Shown here one piece after another: positions 17,241 to 28,098 of a stretch of DNA of 37,293 nucleotides. Within the stretch, counting starts at the first letter, position 1. Each line of letters begins with the position of its first letter. The DNA is from Streptosporangiaceae bacterium (GTDB taxonomy: Bacteria; Actinomycetota; Actinomycetes; Streptosporangiales; Streptosporangiaceae). Under the pieces are notes generated by a model that was not told the DNA's origin, searched no databases, and saw only the letters and a list, made by a program, of their open reading frames with translations. The translations under genes were made by a program, and so were the position numbers. The stretch covers positions 1 to 37,293 of the forward strand of contig JAFAZE010000170.1 of NCBI GenBank assembly GCA_019239975.1, in the 5' to 3' direction.

Positions 17241-17291
17241 CTGCTACTGGATAACTCGTGCCACCAGATAAGCCTCTGTGCCACCAGATAA
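17241..17291 (-). promoter_or_regulatory. Three iterated TTATCTGGTGGCAC elements before the DHA2 exporter
   Basis: On the minus strand TTATCTGGTGGCAC occurs exactly at 17291-17278 and 17271-17258, and as TTATCCAGTAGCAG at 17254-17241. Spacings are 20 and 17 bases, close to two helical turns, and all three face the same way. A TATAGT hexamer at 17315-17310 could be the -10 box, placing the repeats just downstream of the transcription start, a position suited to repression. Which protein binds is not visible. Confidence 0.55.
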
Positions 17292-17398
17292 CTTGCTTGG
17301 CATCAACTAACTATAGACCACGCTTCCTTGATTCCGCCGGCCCGCCCCGGACCGCGCGGCCGATGCGGCCCAGCGGGGGGCAAAACGGACGGCACTCA

Positions 17399-17474
17399 TG
17401 ATCACGGAAACACCGGGCCGCATGTGACACCCTAATTTCCGCCACGGCGTTCGGTCCCGGCTGATCACGGAAAC
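17399..17474 (+). repeat. Paired TGATCACGGAAAC direct repeats
   Basis: The 13-base sequence occurs exactly at 17399-17411 and 17462-17474, in the 325-base gap between the DHA2 exporter and tRNA-Gln. A related TGATCCCGGAATC lies near 37140. The rest of this gap carries the iterated element described at 17241-17291 and no gene. Confidence 0.6.
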
Positions 17475-17539
17475 GGGGGGCCGCCACGGGGGCCGGCGCA
17501 CGTCCGGGACGGGTGAACGGTGGCCGCGGCACGCGATCG

Positions 17540-17610
17540 CTCCCGCGCGAGGATTCGAACCTCGGTTCAGTGCTCCAAAGGCACTTGTCCTGCCACTAGA
17601 CGACGCGGGA
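17540..17610 (-). tRNA. tRNA-Gln (anticodon UUG)
   Basis: The minus strand folds as a full cloverleaf. The acceptor TCCCGCG pairs with CGCGGGA. The D arm is GTCT-AGTGGCA-GGAC. The anticodon arm AGTGC-CTTTGGA-GCACT has TTG at positions 34-36. The variable loop is 4 bases, and the T arm CGAGG-TTCGAAT-CCTCG has the invariant TTCGA. The discriminator is G, as in many tRNA-Gln. CCA is not encoded. Length is 71 with the discriminator. It reads CAA, a rare codon in this G+C-rich genome. Confidence 0.95.
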
Positions 17611-17859
17611 TTGTCTTCGCGAGACAACTGTACCGGGGGCCGGCGGCCGCGAGCCTGCGCCGGAAGGCCACCGGCACGCGCGGCCGGCACGCGCGGCCGG
17701 ACGGGCGCTCGCACCCAACCGGCGCGCATGGTGCGGCCGCCAGCGGGTAGGCGATTGCGCGAGCGCTGGCGCATCTCAGATACCGAGACGGAGGGCGGCT
17801 CGGGAATCCGGGATTCACGCGGCGATTTGCAGGAATTCACCTCGACGCCCTTGCGCAAC

Positions 17860-17893
17860 CTACGGTCTCGTAGGCTACGGTTACGTAAGCGTA
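17860..17893. promoter_or_regulatory. Double palindrome upstream of the desaturase gene (candidate TetR operator)
   Basis: CTACG-GTCT-CGTAG at 17860-17873 is a perfect inverted repeat. It is followed at once by TACGgTTACGTAAgCGTA at 17876-17893, an 18-base palindrome broken at only one symmetric pair. The block ends 41 bases before the desaturase start, in promoter position. A TetR-family gene is cotranscribed with the desaturase, and TetR proteins bind palindromes of about this size, so autoregulation with control of desaturation is likely. The 17611-17859 stretch shows no gene. Confidence 0.6.
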
Positions 17894-17934
17894 AAAGCGC
17901 TCCCCAGGCAGCGCCCTTACCCCCGAGGAGCAGG

Positions 17935-18969
17935 ATGACCGCGATTCAGGACACAGTGAACGCCGAGGCCACGAGCCCTTCCCGCGCCGTCAGGGCGGAC
18001 GTGGAGGACGACCAGATGACGGTGCTCCAGCGGGTGCTGGTCGGGCTGTTCGTCGCGGTCCCGCTGGCGGCGCTGGTGGCCGCCGTCCCGCTGCTGTGGG
18101 GGTGGGGCCTGGGCTGGCACGACGTCATCCTCGCCCTGATCTTCTACTGGGTCTCCGGGCTCGGCGTGACGGTCGGCTACCACAGGTACTTCACGCACGG
18201 CTCGTTCAAGGCGAAGACCGGCCTGCGGACGGCGCTGGCGATCGCGGGGAGCCTGGCCATCGAGGGTCCCGTCATCACGTGGGTGTCCGATCACCGCCGG
18301 CACCACAAGTACAGTGACCGGGAAGGCGACCCGCACTCGCCGTGGCGGTACGGAGACGACTGGAAGGCGCTGTCGAAGGGGCTGCTGTACGCGCACATCG
18401 GATGGCTCTTCGACCCGAACCAGACCTCGCAGCAGAAGTTCTCCCCCGACCTGCTCGCGGATTCGAGGATCCGCAGGGTGGACAGCTGGTTCGGCGGCCT
18501 CGTGGCCGTCTCGCTGCTGCTGCCCGCCCTTGCCGGCGGCCTGTGGGGCATGTCCTGGCACGGCGCGATCACCGCGTTCTTCTGGGCGAGCCTGGTACGC
18601 GTCGCGCTGCTGCACCACGTCACCTGGTCCATCAACTCCATCTGCCACACGTTCGGCAGCGAGGAATTCGAGGTGCGCGACAAGTCGCGGAACGTCGCAT
18701 GGCTGGCGATCGGCTCGTTCGGCGAGTCCTGGCACAACCTGCACCACGCGGACCCCACCTGCGCCCGGCACGGCGTGCTGAAGGGCCAGGTGGACCCGAG
18801 CGCCCGGGTGATATGGGCGCTGGAGAGGCTCGGCTGGGCGTACGACGTGCGCTGGCCGGACGAGGCCCGGCTGCAGGCCAAGCGCCCGGCGACGGCCAAG
18901 CGCAGGCTCGGCTCCATGACCCGGCGGGTGACCCGTCCCGGCCGCGTGCGTGACGAGGCGGCGGCTTAG
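17935..18969 (+). CDS. Acyl-CoA / fatty acid desaturase
   Basis: A 344-residue integral-membrane di-iron desaturase of the stearoyl-CoA delta-9 type, which puts a double bond into saturated acyl chains and keeps membranes fluid. The three histidine boxes are HRYFTH (residues 83-88), HRRHH (120-124) and HNLHH (267-271). Hydrophobic stretches lie at about 33-55, 63-82, 185-205 and 208-228. ATG 17935 has GAGGAG 4 bases upstream (17925-17930). A palindromic operator sits before it, and a TetR regulator follows 15 bases after the stop. Substrate and position of the double bond cannot be read from the sequence. Confidence 0.95.
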   Translation: MTAIQDTVNAEATSPSRAVRADVEDDQMTVLQRVLVGLFVAVPLAALVAAVPLLWGWGLGWHDVILALIFYWVSGLGVTVGYHRYFTHGSFKAKTGLRTALAIAGSLAIEGPVITWVSDHRRHHKYSDREGDPHSPWRYGDDWKALSKGLLYAHIGWLFDPNQTSQQKFSPDLLADSRIRRVDSWFGGLVAVSLLLPALAGGLWGMSWHGAITAFFWASLVRVALLHHVTWSINSICHTFGSEEFEVRDKSRNVAWLAIGSFGESWHNLHHADPTCARHGVLKGQVDPSARVIWALERLGWAYDVRWPDEARLQAKRPATAKRRLGSMTRRVTRPGRVRDEAAA

Positions 18970-18984
18970 CGGCATGATGAACCG

Positions 18985-19596
18985 GTGACCGAACAGACCA
19001 GAGCAAACCGCAAAAGGATGACCGGGAAGGAGCGCCGCGAGCAGCTTCTGGACATCGGGCGCCGGCTGTTCGCGGAGCGGGGCTTCGAGGGCACCTCGAT
19101 CGAGGAGATCGCCGCGAAAGCCGGTGTCTCCAAGCCCGTCGTGTACGAGCATTTCGGCGGCAAGGAGGGCCTGTACGCCGTCGTGGTCGACCGCGAGGTG
19201 GACCGGCTGCTGACCATGGCCACCGCGCTGCTCGACGGCGGACACTCCCGGGCGAAGTTCGAGGCGGGCGCCGTCACGCTGCTGCGGTACATCGACGACA
19301 ACGCCGACGGTTTCCGCATCCTGGTCAGGGACTCGAATCCGGCGTCAGGCACGTTCGGGACGCTGCTCAGCGACATCGCCGGCCAGGTGGAGTACATCCT
19401 CGCCGATTTCCTGCGCCTCCGGGGGCGGGACCCGAAGCTGGCGCCGATGTACGCGCAGATGCTCGTCGGCATGGTCGCGTTCACCGGGCAGTGGTGGCTG
19501 GACGCGCGCAAGCCGAAGCTGGAGGATGTGGCCTCGAACCTGATCGACCTCGCCTGGAACGGCCTGTCCCAGCTCGACGCGCAGGCCGGAGGCTAG
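18985..19596 (+). CDS. TetR-family transcriptional regulator
   Basis: A 203-residue regulator. The N-terminal helix-turn-helix is typical of TetR: ERREQLLDIGRRLFAERGFEGTSIEEIAAKAGVSKPVVYEHFGGKEGLYAVVVDRE (residues about 16-72). The C-terminal ligand domain is not diagnostic. The start is GTG 18985; an in-frame ATG at 19018 with AAAAGG upstream would drop 11 residues. Being 15 bases behind the desaturase on the same strand, it most likely senses acyl-CoA or fatty acid and represses the operon through the palindromes at 17860-17893. That link is inference from context. Confidence 0.92.
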   Translation: MTEQTRANRKRMTGKERREQLLDIGRRLFAERGFEGTSIEEIAAKAGVSKPVVYEHFGGKEGLYAVVVDREVDRLLTMATALLDGGHSRAKFEAGAVTLLRYIDDNADGFRILVRDSNPASGTFGTLLSDIAGQVEYILADFLRLRGRDPKLAPMYAQMLVGMVAFTGQWWLDARKPKLEDVASNLIDLAWNGLSQLDAQAGG

Positions 19597-19597
19597 G

Positions 19598-19613
19598 CAG
19601 GCTGGGCAGCCTG
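19598..19613. terminator. Hairpin between convergent tetR and rhodanese genes
   Basis: CAGGCT at 19598-19603 pairs with AGCCTG at 19608-19613 around GGGC, filling most of the 25-base gap between two convergent stop codons. It has no T-run, so it would be a bidirectional terminator only of the weak type. Confidence 0.4.
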
Positions 19614-19621
19614 GGCGCCGG

Positions 19622-20077
19622 CTACGCCGGGGCGGCCGGCGCGGCGCCGGGCGCGAGTTCGGCGGTCCGCTCCGTGGCCGGCGCCCAGGGCAGCCCCGCC
19701 GCGGTCCAGGCGCGGAACCCGCCGATCACGTCGGTGGCGCCGCTCAGCCCCAGGTCCTGCAGGGCCGCCGCGGCCAGGCTGGAGGTGTAGCCGTCCATGC
19801 AGAACACGATGATCCGGTGCTCGTACCCGGTCACCCAGGGCAGGCGCGCGCCGCATTCCGGGTCGAGCCGCCATTCCAGGTGGTTGCGCTCCACGACGAC
19901 CGAGCCGGGGATCTCGCCGCCGGCGGCCCGCTGCGCGGCCGGCCTGATGTCGACGAGCCGGCCGCCGCGGGAAAGCTCGGCGAACGCCTCGCGGGGCGTC
20001 ACGCGCAGCAGCCGGGCCCGCGCGGCCTCGAGGATCTCCTCGATGGACCGCGCACCCTCCGGCCTGGCGGTAACCAG
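19622..20077 (-). CDS. Rhodanese-domain protein with apparently damaged start
   Basis: About 150 residues forming one rhodanese domain. AELSRGGRLVDIRPAAQRAAGGEIPGSVVVERNHLEWRL leads to the active loop FCMDGYTSS, with the catalytic Cys that carries persulfide. The frame lacks ATG, GTG or TTG near the natural start. The codon where homologs would begin is GTT (20074-20072, before ACC GCC AGG), not GTG. The next option is CTG 20077, 7 bases behind a strong AAGGAG (20090-20085), and I use that. It overlaps the dioxygenase gene. The pair suggests cysteine sulfur oxidation followed by sulfane-sulfur transfer. It may be a pseudogene or a sequencing error. Confidence 0.8.
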   Translation of the reverse strand: MVTARPEGARSIEEILEAARARLLRVTPREAFAELSRGGRLVDIRPAAQRAAGGEIPGSVVVERNHLEWRLDPECGARLPWVTGYEHRIIVFCMDGYTSSLAAAALQDLGLSGATDVIGGFRAWTAAGLPWAPATERTAELAPGAAPAAPA

Positions 20078-20625
20078 ATCTCCGCTCCTTCCGTGCCGGA
20101 TGCCACGAGGCCGCCGGGTGTGAGGTCGTAGCGCGTCATGCTGGCCAGCGGCGGCGAGTACGCGTGCACGCTCACCGCCACCGTCGCGGCGGACGAGTTG
20201 CGGACGTCGTGCACGTACCGCGGGCCGAACGCGCGCGCCGCGGACGGTGTCCCCGCTTCGGCCCTGGTGACCACCGGGCCGCCGGCCGACCCCGCCACGC
20301 ACTCGTCCAGCGAGCCCCAGACTACCGCGAACGCCCCGGCCGACCCGCCGTGATCGTGGAAGCCGGTTGCCTGCCCGGGCAGCCAGCTGATCAGCCACGC
20401 CTCCCAGCTGTCGTCGAGGTGGATCCGCTCGTACCAGCGCCCGTCCGGATTCAGCCGGACCCGGGACAGCCAGTCCGCGGGGCGGGCCGCCAGCCGCCGC
20501 ACCTCGGCGGCAAGCTGCTGCGGGCCCCGTGCCGCCCCCCGGGCGTGAAGTGGTCTCCGCTGAGTATCAAGGGTGCGCTCCTGGGTGAGCAGCGCACGCT
20601 GCTGGGTGAGGATGCCGCTCTGCAC
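19999..20625 (-). CDS. Cysteine dioxygenase family protein with read-through tail
   Basis: A cupin of the cysteine dioxygenase type (cysteine + O2 to cysteine sulfinate). Iron ligands expected of the family are His90 and His92 in TGFHDHGGSAGAF and His139 in RYVHDVRNSS; SVHAYSPPL follows. The family end is near residue 184 (TEGAEIW). Here the next codon is TTA where TGA would end the protein, so the frame runs on for 24 Arg/Pro-rich residues inside the rhodanese gene. GTG 20625 is the only plausible start after the tam stop, but it has no clear ribosome site, so the N-terminus is uncertain. Confidence 0.82.
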   Translation of the reverse strand: MQSGILTQQRALLTQERTLDTQRRPLHARGAARGPQQLAAEVRRLAARPADWLSRVRLNPDGRWYERIHLDDSWEAWLISWLPGQATGFHDHGGSAGAFAVVWGSLDECVAGSAGGPVVTRAEAGTPSAARAFGPRYVHDVRNSSAATVAVSVHAYSPPLASMTRYDLTPGGLVASGTEGAEIWLPPGRRVRGPSRRSSRPRGPGCCA

Positions 20626-21410
20626 GCAGTGATCATGGCAGCTAATCTCGATCAAATCAATCGGAATTGAAGACTTAACCGATCCGATGCACGACCGTGA
20701 ACACGCGGCGGAACGGGAAGAGGGTACCGAACGGGCGCGGCGGATACGCCGCGCGTACCCGCTCACCGTAGTCGGCGAGGAAGGCGGCGGCCCGTTCGTC
20801 GTCCAGCACCGCGAGTACCGGCCGCAACGCGGTCCCCTTGACCCACTCCACCACCGGGTCGGCGCCGTGCAGGACGTGCACGTATGTCGTCTCCCAGGCG
20901 TCGACCTCGAAGCCCGGGCGCCCGAGCAGTTCCGCGTACCCCTCCGGGCTATCCGACTGGCGGTTCAGCTCCGCCTCGCGCAGCAGCGGCCGCCACCGCG
21001 GCGCGGCCGCGAGCTCGCGCAGGATCGCCTGCGACGGCTGGCCGAAGTTGCCCGGGAGCTGGAAGGCCAGCCAGCCGCCCGCGGCGAGCTGGCCGGCCCA
21101 GCGGACCACGAGGTCGCGATGCCCGGGCACCCATTGCAGCACCGCGTTGCTGACGAGCACGTCCGGCGGGCGCGCGGGCCGCCAGTCGCGCACGTCGCCA
21201 AGCGCGAACGACACCCCCGCGGACGGCTGCGCGCTCAGCGCCGCCTCGATCATCTGCGGCGAGCTGTCCACGCCAACGACCTCCGCACCGGGCCAGCGCT
21301 CCGCGAGCCGCACGGTGAGGTTGCCGGGCCCGCAGCCCAGGTCCGCGACGTAACCGGGTTTCTCCGCGCCGACCCGCGCGAGCAGCTCGAAGAACGGCCG
21401 CGACCGCTCG

Positions 21411-24025
<2,615 letters not shown>

Positions 24026-24029
<4 letters not shown>

Positions 24030-25018
24030 GGCATCCCGCCGGGCACGCTGACGACGGTGGCGCCCGGCGCCGGGCCCGTCGCCCGCGCCACCGACCTGCA
24101 CACGCCCGCGCCGGACAGGGACGCGGCGAGGTCGAGCGCCCGGCTGGCGCTCGCGGCGAGGAAGAAGCACGTGGGGCCCGAGCCCGCGACCAGGGCGCCG
24201 AGCGCGCCGAACTCGCGGCCCGCCGCCAGCGTCTTTCGCAGCGGCGGGAACAGGGAGACGGCGGCGGCCTGCAGGTCGTTGGCGAGCGCCCGGCCCAGGG
24301 CGGCGGGATCGCCGGCCCGCAGCGCGGTCATCAGCTCGAGGCTGAGCTCCGGTGCGGCCGGCCCGCCGGTGTCCCCGCGCGCCGTGAGGCGGTCGAACGC
24401 CGCGTACACCTCCGGCGTGGACAGCTGCCCGTCGGCGAAGGCAAGCACCCAGTGGTACTGCGCCGCGGGCACGAGCGCCGCGGTCAGCCGCTCCCCCCTG
24501 CCCCGGCCGACCGCCGTCCCGCCGAGCACCGCGAAGGCGGCGTCGCTGCCAACGCCGGCCGCCACCTCGCACAGTTCCCGCTGGGAAAAGCCGCTGCCCC
24601 ACAGCTCGTTGCAGGCGACCAGGGCCGCCGCCGCGTCGGCGCTGCCGCCGGCCAGCCCGGCGGCCACCGGTATGCGCTTCCTGATCGTCACGCGCACCCC
24701 GCCCGGGCGCCCCCGCTGCTCCGGGGCACCGCCGCCCTCCCCGGCCCCGCCGCCGTACCCCGTCCCGCCACGGAGCGCCGCGGCGCGCAGCGCCACCACG
24801 GCGCGCAGCGCGAGGTTGTCGCGCCCGGCCGGAACCTGGCCCGCGCCCTCACCGGTGACGGTCACCAGATCCCCGGCCCCCGGCTCGACGGTGACCTCGT
24901 CGGACAGCGAGATCGCGTGGAACACGGTGACCAGGTCGTGATAGCCGTCCGGCCGCCGCGGCCCCACCGCGAGCTGGAGGTTGAGCTTTGCGGGAACCCG
25001 CACGGTCACAGCTGTCAC
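24026..25018 (-). CDS. ispE: 4-diphosphocytidyl-2-C-methyl-D-erythritol kinase
   Basis: A 330-residue GHMP kinase of the MEP isoprenoid pathway, phosphorylating CDP-methylerythritol. The N-terminus VRVPAKLNLQLAVGPRRPDGYHDL contains the substrate-binding Lys and Asn. The ATP loop is PVAAGLAGGSADAAAAL, and the third GHMP motif is GALVAGSGPTCFFL. A Gly-rich insertion (GGTGYGGGAGEGGGAP) near residue 90 looks like a lineage-specific loop. Start GTG 25018 overlaps the ksgA stop by 4 bases, and its own stop overlaps the ABC-F start. Its product feeds the menaquinone and polyprenol-phosphate carriers used elsewhere in the window. Confidence 0.96.
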
Positions 25019-25959
25019 GATCTAGAAATCGTACGCGGTCCCGTACCGTCGTTCATGTCGTCGCGGGCCGCCGCGGCGATACGGGCGAACTCCGCGATCC
25101 CGAGGGACTCGCCCCGCGCGCCCGGGTCGACGCCGGCCGCCCGCAGCAGCCGTTCCGCCTCCCGCGGCGACCCGGCCCAGCCGGCCAGCGCCCCGCGCAG
25201 CGTCTTGCGCCGCTGACCGAACGCCGCGTCGACGACCGCGAACACCTGCTGCCGGCTCGCGGGCGTCTCCGGCGGGTCCCGCCGGGTGAGCACCACCAGG
25301 CGTGAGTCCACGTTCGGTACCGGCCAGAACACGCTGCGCGGCACGTGGCCGGCCGGGCGCGCCGCCGCGAACCACGCCAGCTTCGCCGACGGCGCCCCGT
25401 ACACCCTGCTGCCCGGGGGCGCGCACATCCGCCCGGCCACCTCGGCCTGGACCATGATCACGCCGCGCCCGAGCGACGGGAACGCGGCCAGCAGGTGCAG
25501 CACCACGGGGACCGCCACGTTGTACGGCAGGTTGGCGGCCAGCACCGCCGGCGGCTCGCCGGGCAGGACCGTGGCGGGCTTACCGGGCGCGGCGCCGGAA
25601 GGCTCCCCCGCCGCCGGCCGCACGCCAAGCGCGTCCGCGGCCACCACCGTCACGCGGGATGCGCGCGCCGGCGCGCGGGCGGCGAGAGTCCGGGGCAGCT
25701 CTTCGGCGAGCACCGGGTCGACCTCGACCGCCGTGATCCGCGCACCGCTCTCGAGCAGAGCGAGCGTCAGCGAGCCGAGGCCCGGTCCGACCTCGAGCAC
25801 CACGTCACCAGGACCGGGGGCCGCGAGCGCGGCGATCTGCCGCACGGTTCCGTGCTCGACCACGAAGTTCTGGCCAAGACGCTTCGACGGCCGCAGGCCA
25901 AGCCTCCTGGCCAGCTCCCTGACGTCCGCCGGGCTGAGAAGCCGTACCTCACTCAGCAC
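25015..25959 (-). CDS. rsmA: 16S rRNA (adenine(1518)-N6/adenine(1519)-N6)-dimethyltransferase
   Basis: A 314-residue KsgA/RsmA enzyme that dimethylates two adenines in helix 45 of 16S rRNA. Motifs are PSKRLGQNFVVEHGTV, motif I VLEVGPGLGSLTLALL, VEVDPVLAEEL, the catalytic NLPYNVAVPVVLHLL (motif IV) and a C-terminal FGQRRKTLRGAL block. A low-complexity insert (GEPSGAAPGKPATVLPGEPP) precedes the NLPYN motif. The start is GTG 25959, 4 bases after the tatD stop. tatD-rsmA-ispE is a conserved actinobacterial order. In Mycobacterium an rpf gene lies between tatD and rsmA; here they abut. Confidence 0.96.
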   Translation of the reverse strand: MLSEVRLLSPADVRELARRLGLRPSKRLGQNFVVEHGTVRQIAALAAPGPGDVVLEVGPGLGSLTLALLESGARITAVEVDPVLAEELPRTLAARAPARASRVTVVAADALGVRPAAGEPSGAAPGKPATVLPGEPPAVLAANLPYNVAVPVVLHLLAAFPSLGRGVIMVQAEVAGRMCAPPGSRVYGAPSAKLAWFAAARPAGHVPRSVFWPVPNVDSRLVVLTRRDPPETPASRQQVFAVVDAAFGQRRKTLRGALAGWAGSPREAERLLRAAGVDPGARGESLGIAEFARIAAAARDDMNDGTGPRTISRS

Positions 25960-25963
25960 CGCG

Positions 25964-26767
25964 TCACCAGGGGCCGAAGACCCGGGCGCCGGTCGCGGTG
26001 ATCCGCCCGCACATCCCGGCGACGTCCATGCCCTGGAGCGAGGCGAGGAACCGCACGGTGTAGGCCGTCATCGCCGGCGAGTTCGGCTTGCCGCGGTGCG
26101 GGACCGGGGTGAGGAACGGCGCGTCGGTCTCCGCGAGCAGCAGGTCCGGCGGCGCCGCGGCCGCCGCCTCCCGCAGCGGCCGCGCGCTGGTGAACGTCAC
26201 GTTGCCGGCGAAGCTCATCACGTAGCCCGCCTCGGCGCACCGCCTGGCCATGGCGGCGTCGCCGGAGAAGCAGTGGAACACCACCTTCTCCGGCGGCCCT
26301 TCCTCCTCGAGGATGCGAAGCACGTCGGCGTGCGCGTCCCGGTCATGGATCATCAGCGCCTTGCCGGTGCGCTTGGCGATCCCGATGTGCGCGCGGAACC
26401 ACTCACGCTGCACCCCCGGGTCGGAGTGGTCGCGGTAGTAGTCCAGGCCGGTCTCGCCGACGGCGCGCACCCGCGGCAGCGATGCCAGCTCCTCGATCGA
26501 GGCGAGCACCGCGTCCCGGTCCGCGTCGGCCGCGCCGGCGCCGTTCGGGTGGACGGCGACCGCCGCGTACACGTCCTCGTTCTCGGCCGCGCACCGGGCC
26601 GACCAGCGGGAGGACTCCAGGTCCACGCCGACCGTGATCACCCGCCCGATCCCGGCGGCCCGCGCGGCGGACAGCACGCCGGGCACCGGCAAGCCCATGA
26701 TGTCGAGGTGGGTGTGGCTGTCGAATGCGCCCGGAGCCGGAAGCGCGTCGCCCGCCGGGATCACCAC
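25964..26767 (-). CDS. tatD: TatD family metal-dependent hydrolase (DNase-like)
   Basis: A 267-residue TIM-barrel metallohydrolase. Metal ligands typical of TatD are seen: His18 and His20 in DSHTHLD, Glu in AVGETGLDYYRD, His in LMIHDRDAH, His in VVFHCFSGD and Asp in LLAETDAPFLTP. TatD enzymes have 3'-5' exonuclease or quality-control roles; substrates in actinobacteria are not settled. Start GTG 26767 lies 7 bases inside the end of the upstream glycosyltransferase gene, implying one transcript from the glycosyltransferase to the ABC-F gene. Confidence 0.95.
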   Translation of the reverse strand: MVIPAGDALPAPGAFDSHTHLDIMGLPVPGVLSAARAAGIGRVITVGVDLESSRWSARCAAENEDVYAAVAVHPNGAGAADADRDAVLASIEELASLPRVRAVGETGLDYYRDHSDPGVQREWFRAHIGIAKRTGKALMIHDRDAHADVLRILEEEGPPEKVVFHCFSGDAAMARRCAEAGYVMSFAGNVTFTSARPLREAAAAAPPDLLLAETDAPFLTPVPHRGKPNSPAMTAYTVRFLASLQGMDVAGMCGRITATGARVFGPW

Positions 26768-28008
26768 TGCTCGTTCGGACGTGACATGACGGGCTCCTCC
26801 CCGCGGCCGGCCGCCTCCTCACCAAGGCCAGCCGACGCGGCCCCGCCCGCCCCCATGGCGGTGTGCCGGGTCTGCCGGATGCCGAGGATGCTGAGGAAGA
26901 ACGTGCCGAGGATCACCTGGCAGCTGACGATCAGCGCGGTCACCGACGGGATCATGATCCGCAGCGAGTGCTCGTAGTTGAGCGGCCCGAACCGCTGCCC
27001 GCTCCAGTAGACGAGGGAGAAGACGAGGCCCGCCAGGCCGGCCAGCCCGATCATGGCCCCGGCCAGCAGGCCGCGCTCGAGGCTGAGCCTCCCGAGCAGC
27101 CGCTGTACCTTCGGCTCCTCGGGCAGGAATCCCTCCGAGCCGGCGTAGACCTGGGTGAACAGCCAGAACAGCACGGACTGGAACCCGATCACCACCATCG
27201 CCGAGGCCGCGACGAGCGTGTCCACGTCGAACTTCACCGAGCCGACGCTGAACGGGTGCGGCAGCACCGCCGCGCCGATCACCAGGCCGAGGACGAGCAG
27301 CACCAGGCCGGGAGCGAAGAACAGCCAGCGGGGGCTGAACAGCAGCAGGAACCGCAGGTGCCGCCAGCCGTCCCGCCAGCTCCGCAGGTGCGGCGGGCGG
27401 CTCCGGCCGTCCCTGGACAGCGTGGTGGGCACCTCCTCGACCCGCTGCCCGGCGAGCGTCGCCTTCACCACCATCTCGCTGGCGAACTCCATGCCGGTCG
27501 CCTGCAGGCCCAGTCTGAGCACGCTGTCCCTGCTGAATCCCCGGAGGCCGCAGTGGAAATCGCCGACCGGGCTGCGGAAGAACAGCCTTCCGGCGAAGCT
27601 CAGCACCGGATTGCCGAGGTACCTGTGCAGCGGCGGCATGGCGCCGGGAGCGATCCCGCCCTTGAAGCGGTTGCCCATGACCAGGTCCGCGCCGTCCCGC
27701 AGCCGTTCGACGAAAGGCATGAGGCTGGAGAAGTCGTAGCTGTCGTCGGCGTCGCCCATGATGATGTACCGGCCGCGGGCGGCGACGATGCCGCCCATCA
27801 GCGCGTTCCCGTAGCCGCGGTCCTCGGCCGGGACGACGCGCGCGCCGGCCTCGGCGGCCAGCCGCTGGCTGCCGTCGGTGCTGCCGTTGTCGGCGACGAC
27901 CACCTCGCCGGCGATGCCGTTCGCGGCGAGGAACGCCATCGCCTTCCTGACGCACGTCGCCACCGTCTCCGCCTCGTTGAGGCAGGGCATGACCACGGTC
28001 AGCTCCAC
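26761..28008 (-). CDS. GT2 glycosyltransferase, polyprenyl-phosphate sugar synthase-like
   Basis: About 415 residues. Residues 1-215 are a GT-A fold: LTVVMPCLNEAETVATCV, VVVADNGSTDGS, and the metal-binding GDADDSYDF, followed by GNRFKGGIAPGAMPPLHRYLGN and GDFHCGLRGFSRD. This resembles dolichyl/polyprenyl-phosphate glycosyltransferases. About four membrane segments occupy the C-terminal half. GTG 28008 is preferred because AAGGAG (28019-28014) lies 5 bases upstream; GTG 28035 would add nine residues. It probably loads a sugar on polyprenyl phosphate for a lumenal GT-C enzyme; the adjacent GT-C-like protein and Pmt are natural partners. Sugar identity is unknown. Confidence 0.88.
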   Translation of the reverse strand: MELTVVMPCLNEAETVATCVRKAMAFLAANGIAGEVVVADNGSTDGSQRLAAEAGARVVPAEDRGYGNALMGGIVAARGRYIIMGDADDSYDFSSLMPFVERLRDGADLVMGNRFKGGIAPGAMPPLHRYLGNPVLSFAGRLFFRSPVGDFHCGLRGFSRDSVLRLGLQATGMEFASEMVVKATLAGQRVEEVPTTLSRDGRSRPPHLRSWRDGWRHLRFLLLFSPRWLFFAPGLVLLVLGLVIGAAVLPHPFSVGSVKFDVDTLVAASAMVVIGFQSVLFWLFTQVYAGSEGFLPEEPKVQRLLGRLSLERGLLAGAMIGLAGLAGLVFSLVYWSGQRFGPLNYEHSLRIMIPSVTALIVSCQVILGTFFLSILGIRQTRHTAMGAGGAASAGLGEEAAGRGEEPVMSRPNEQW

Positions 28009-28098
28009 GTCGTCTCCTTCACCGTCTGCCGCCACGACCGCACCGCGTTACCCGTTACGGTTGCAAAGGCGGATACCGGCCCGCGCACAAGGGAGGGT

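Noticed and set aside
15187..17271. Plus-strand 694-codon open frame opposite the DHA2 exporter
   Set aside because: Its His/Arg/Glu/Gln-rich translation is the expected reverse shadow of a membrane protein gene.
26863..28098. Long plus-strand open frame upstream of and joined to the GT-C-like gene
   Set aside because: It runs antisense to the well-supported GT2 gene; its translation is Gly/His/Arg/Gln-rich shadow sequence without hydrophobic segments.
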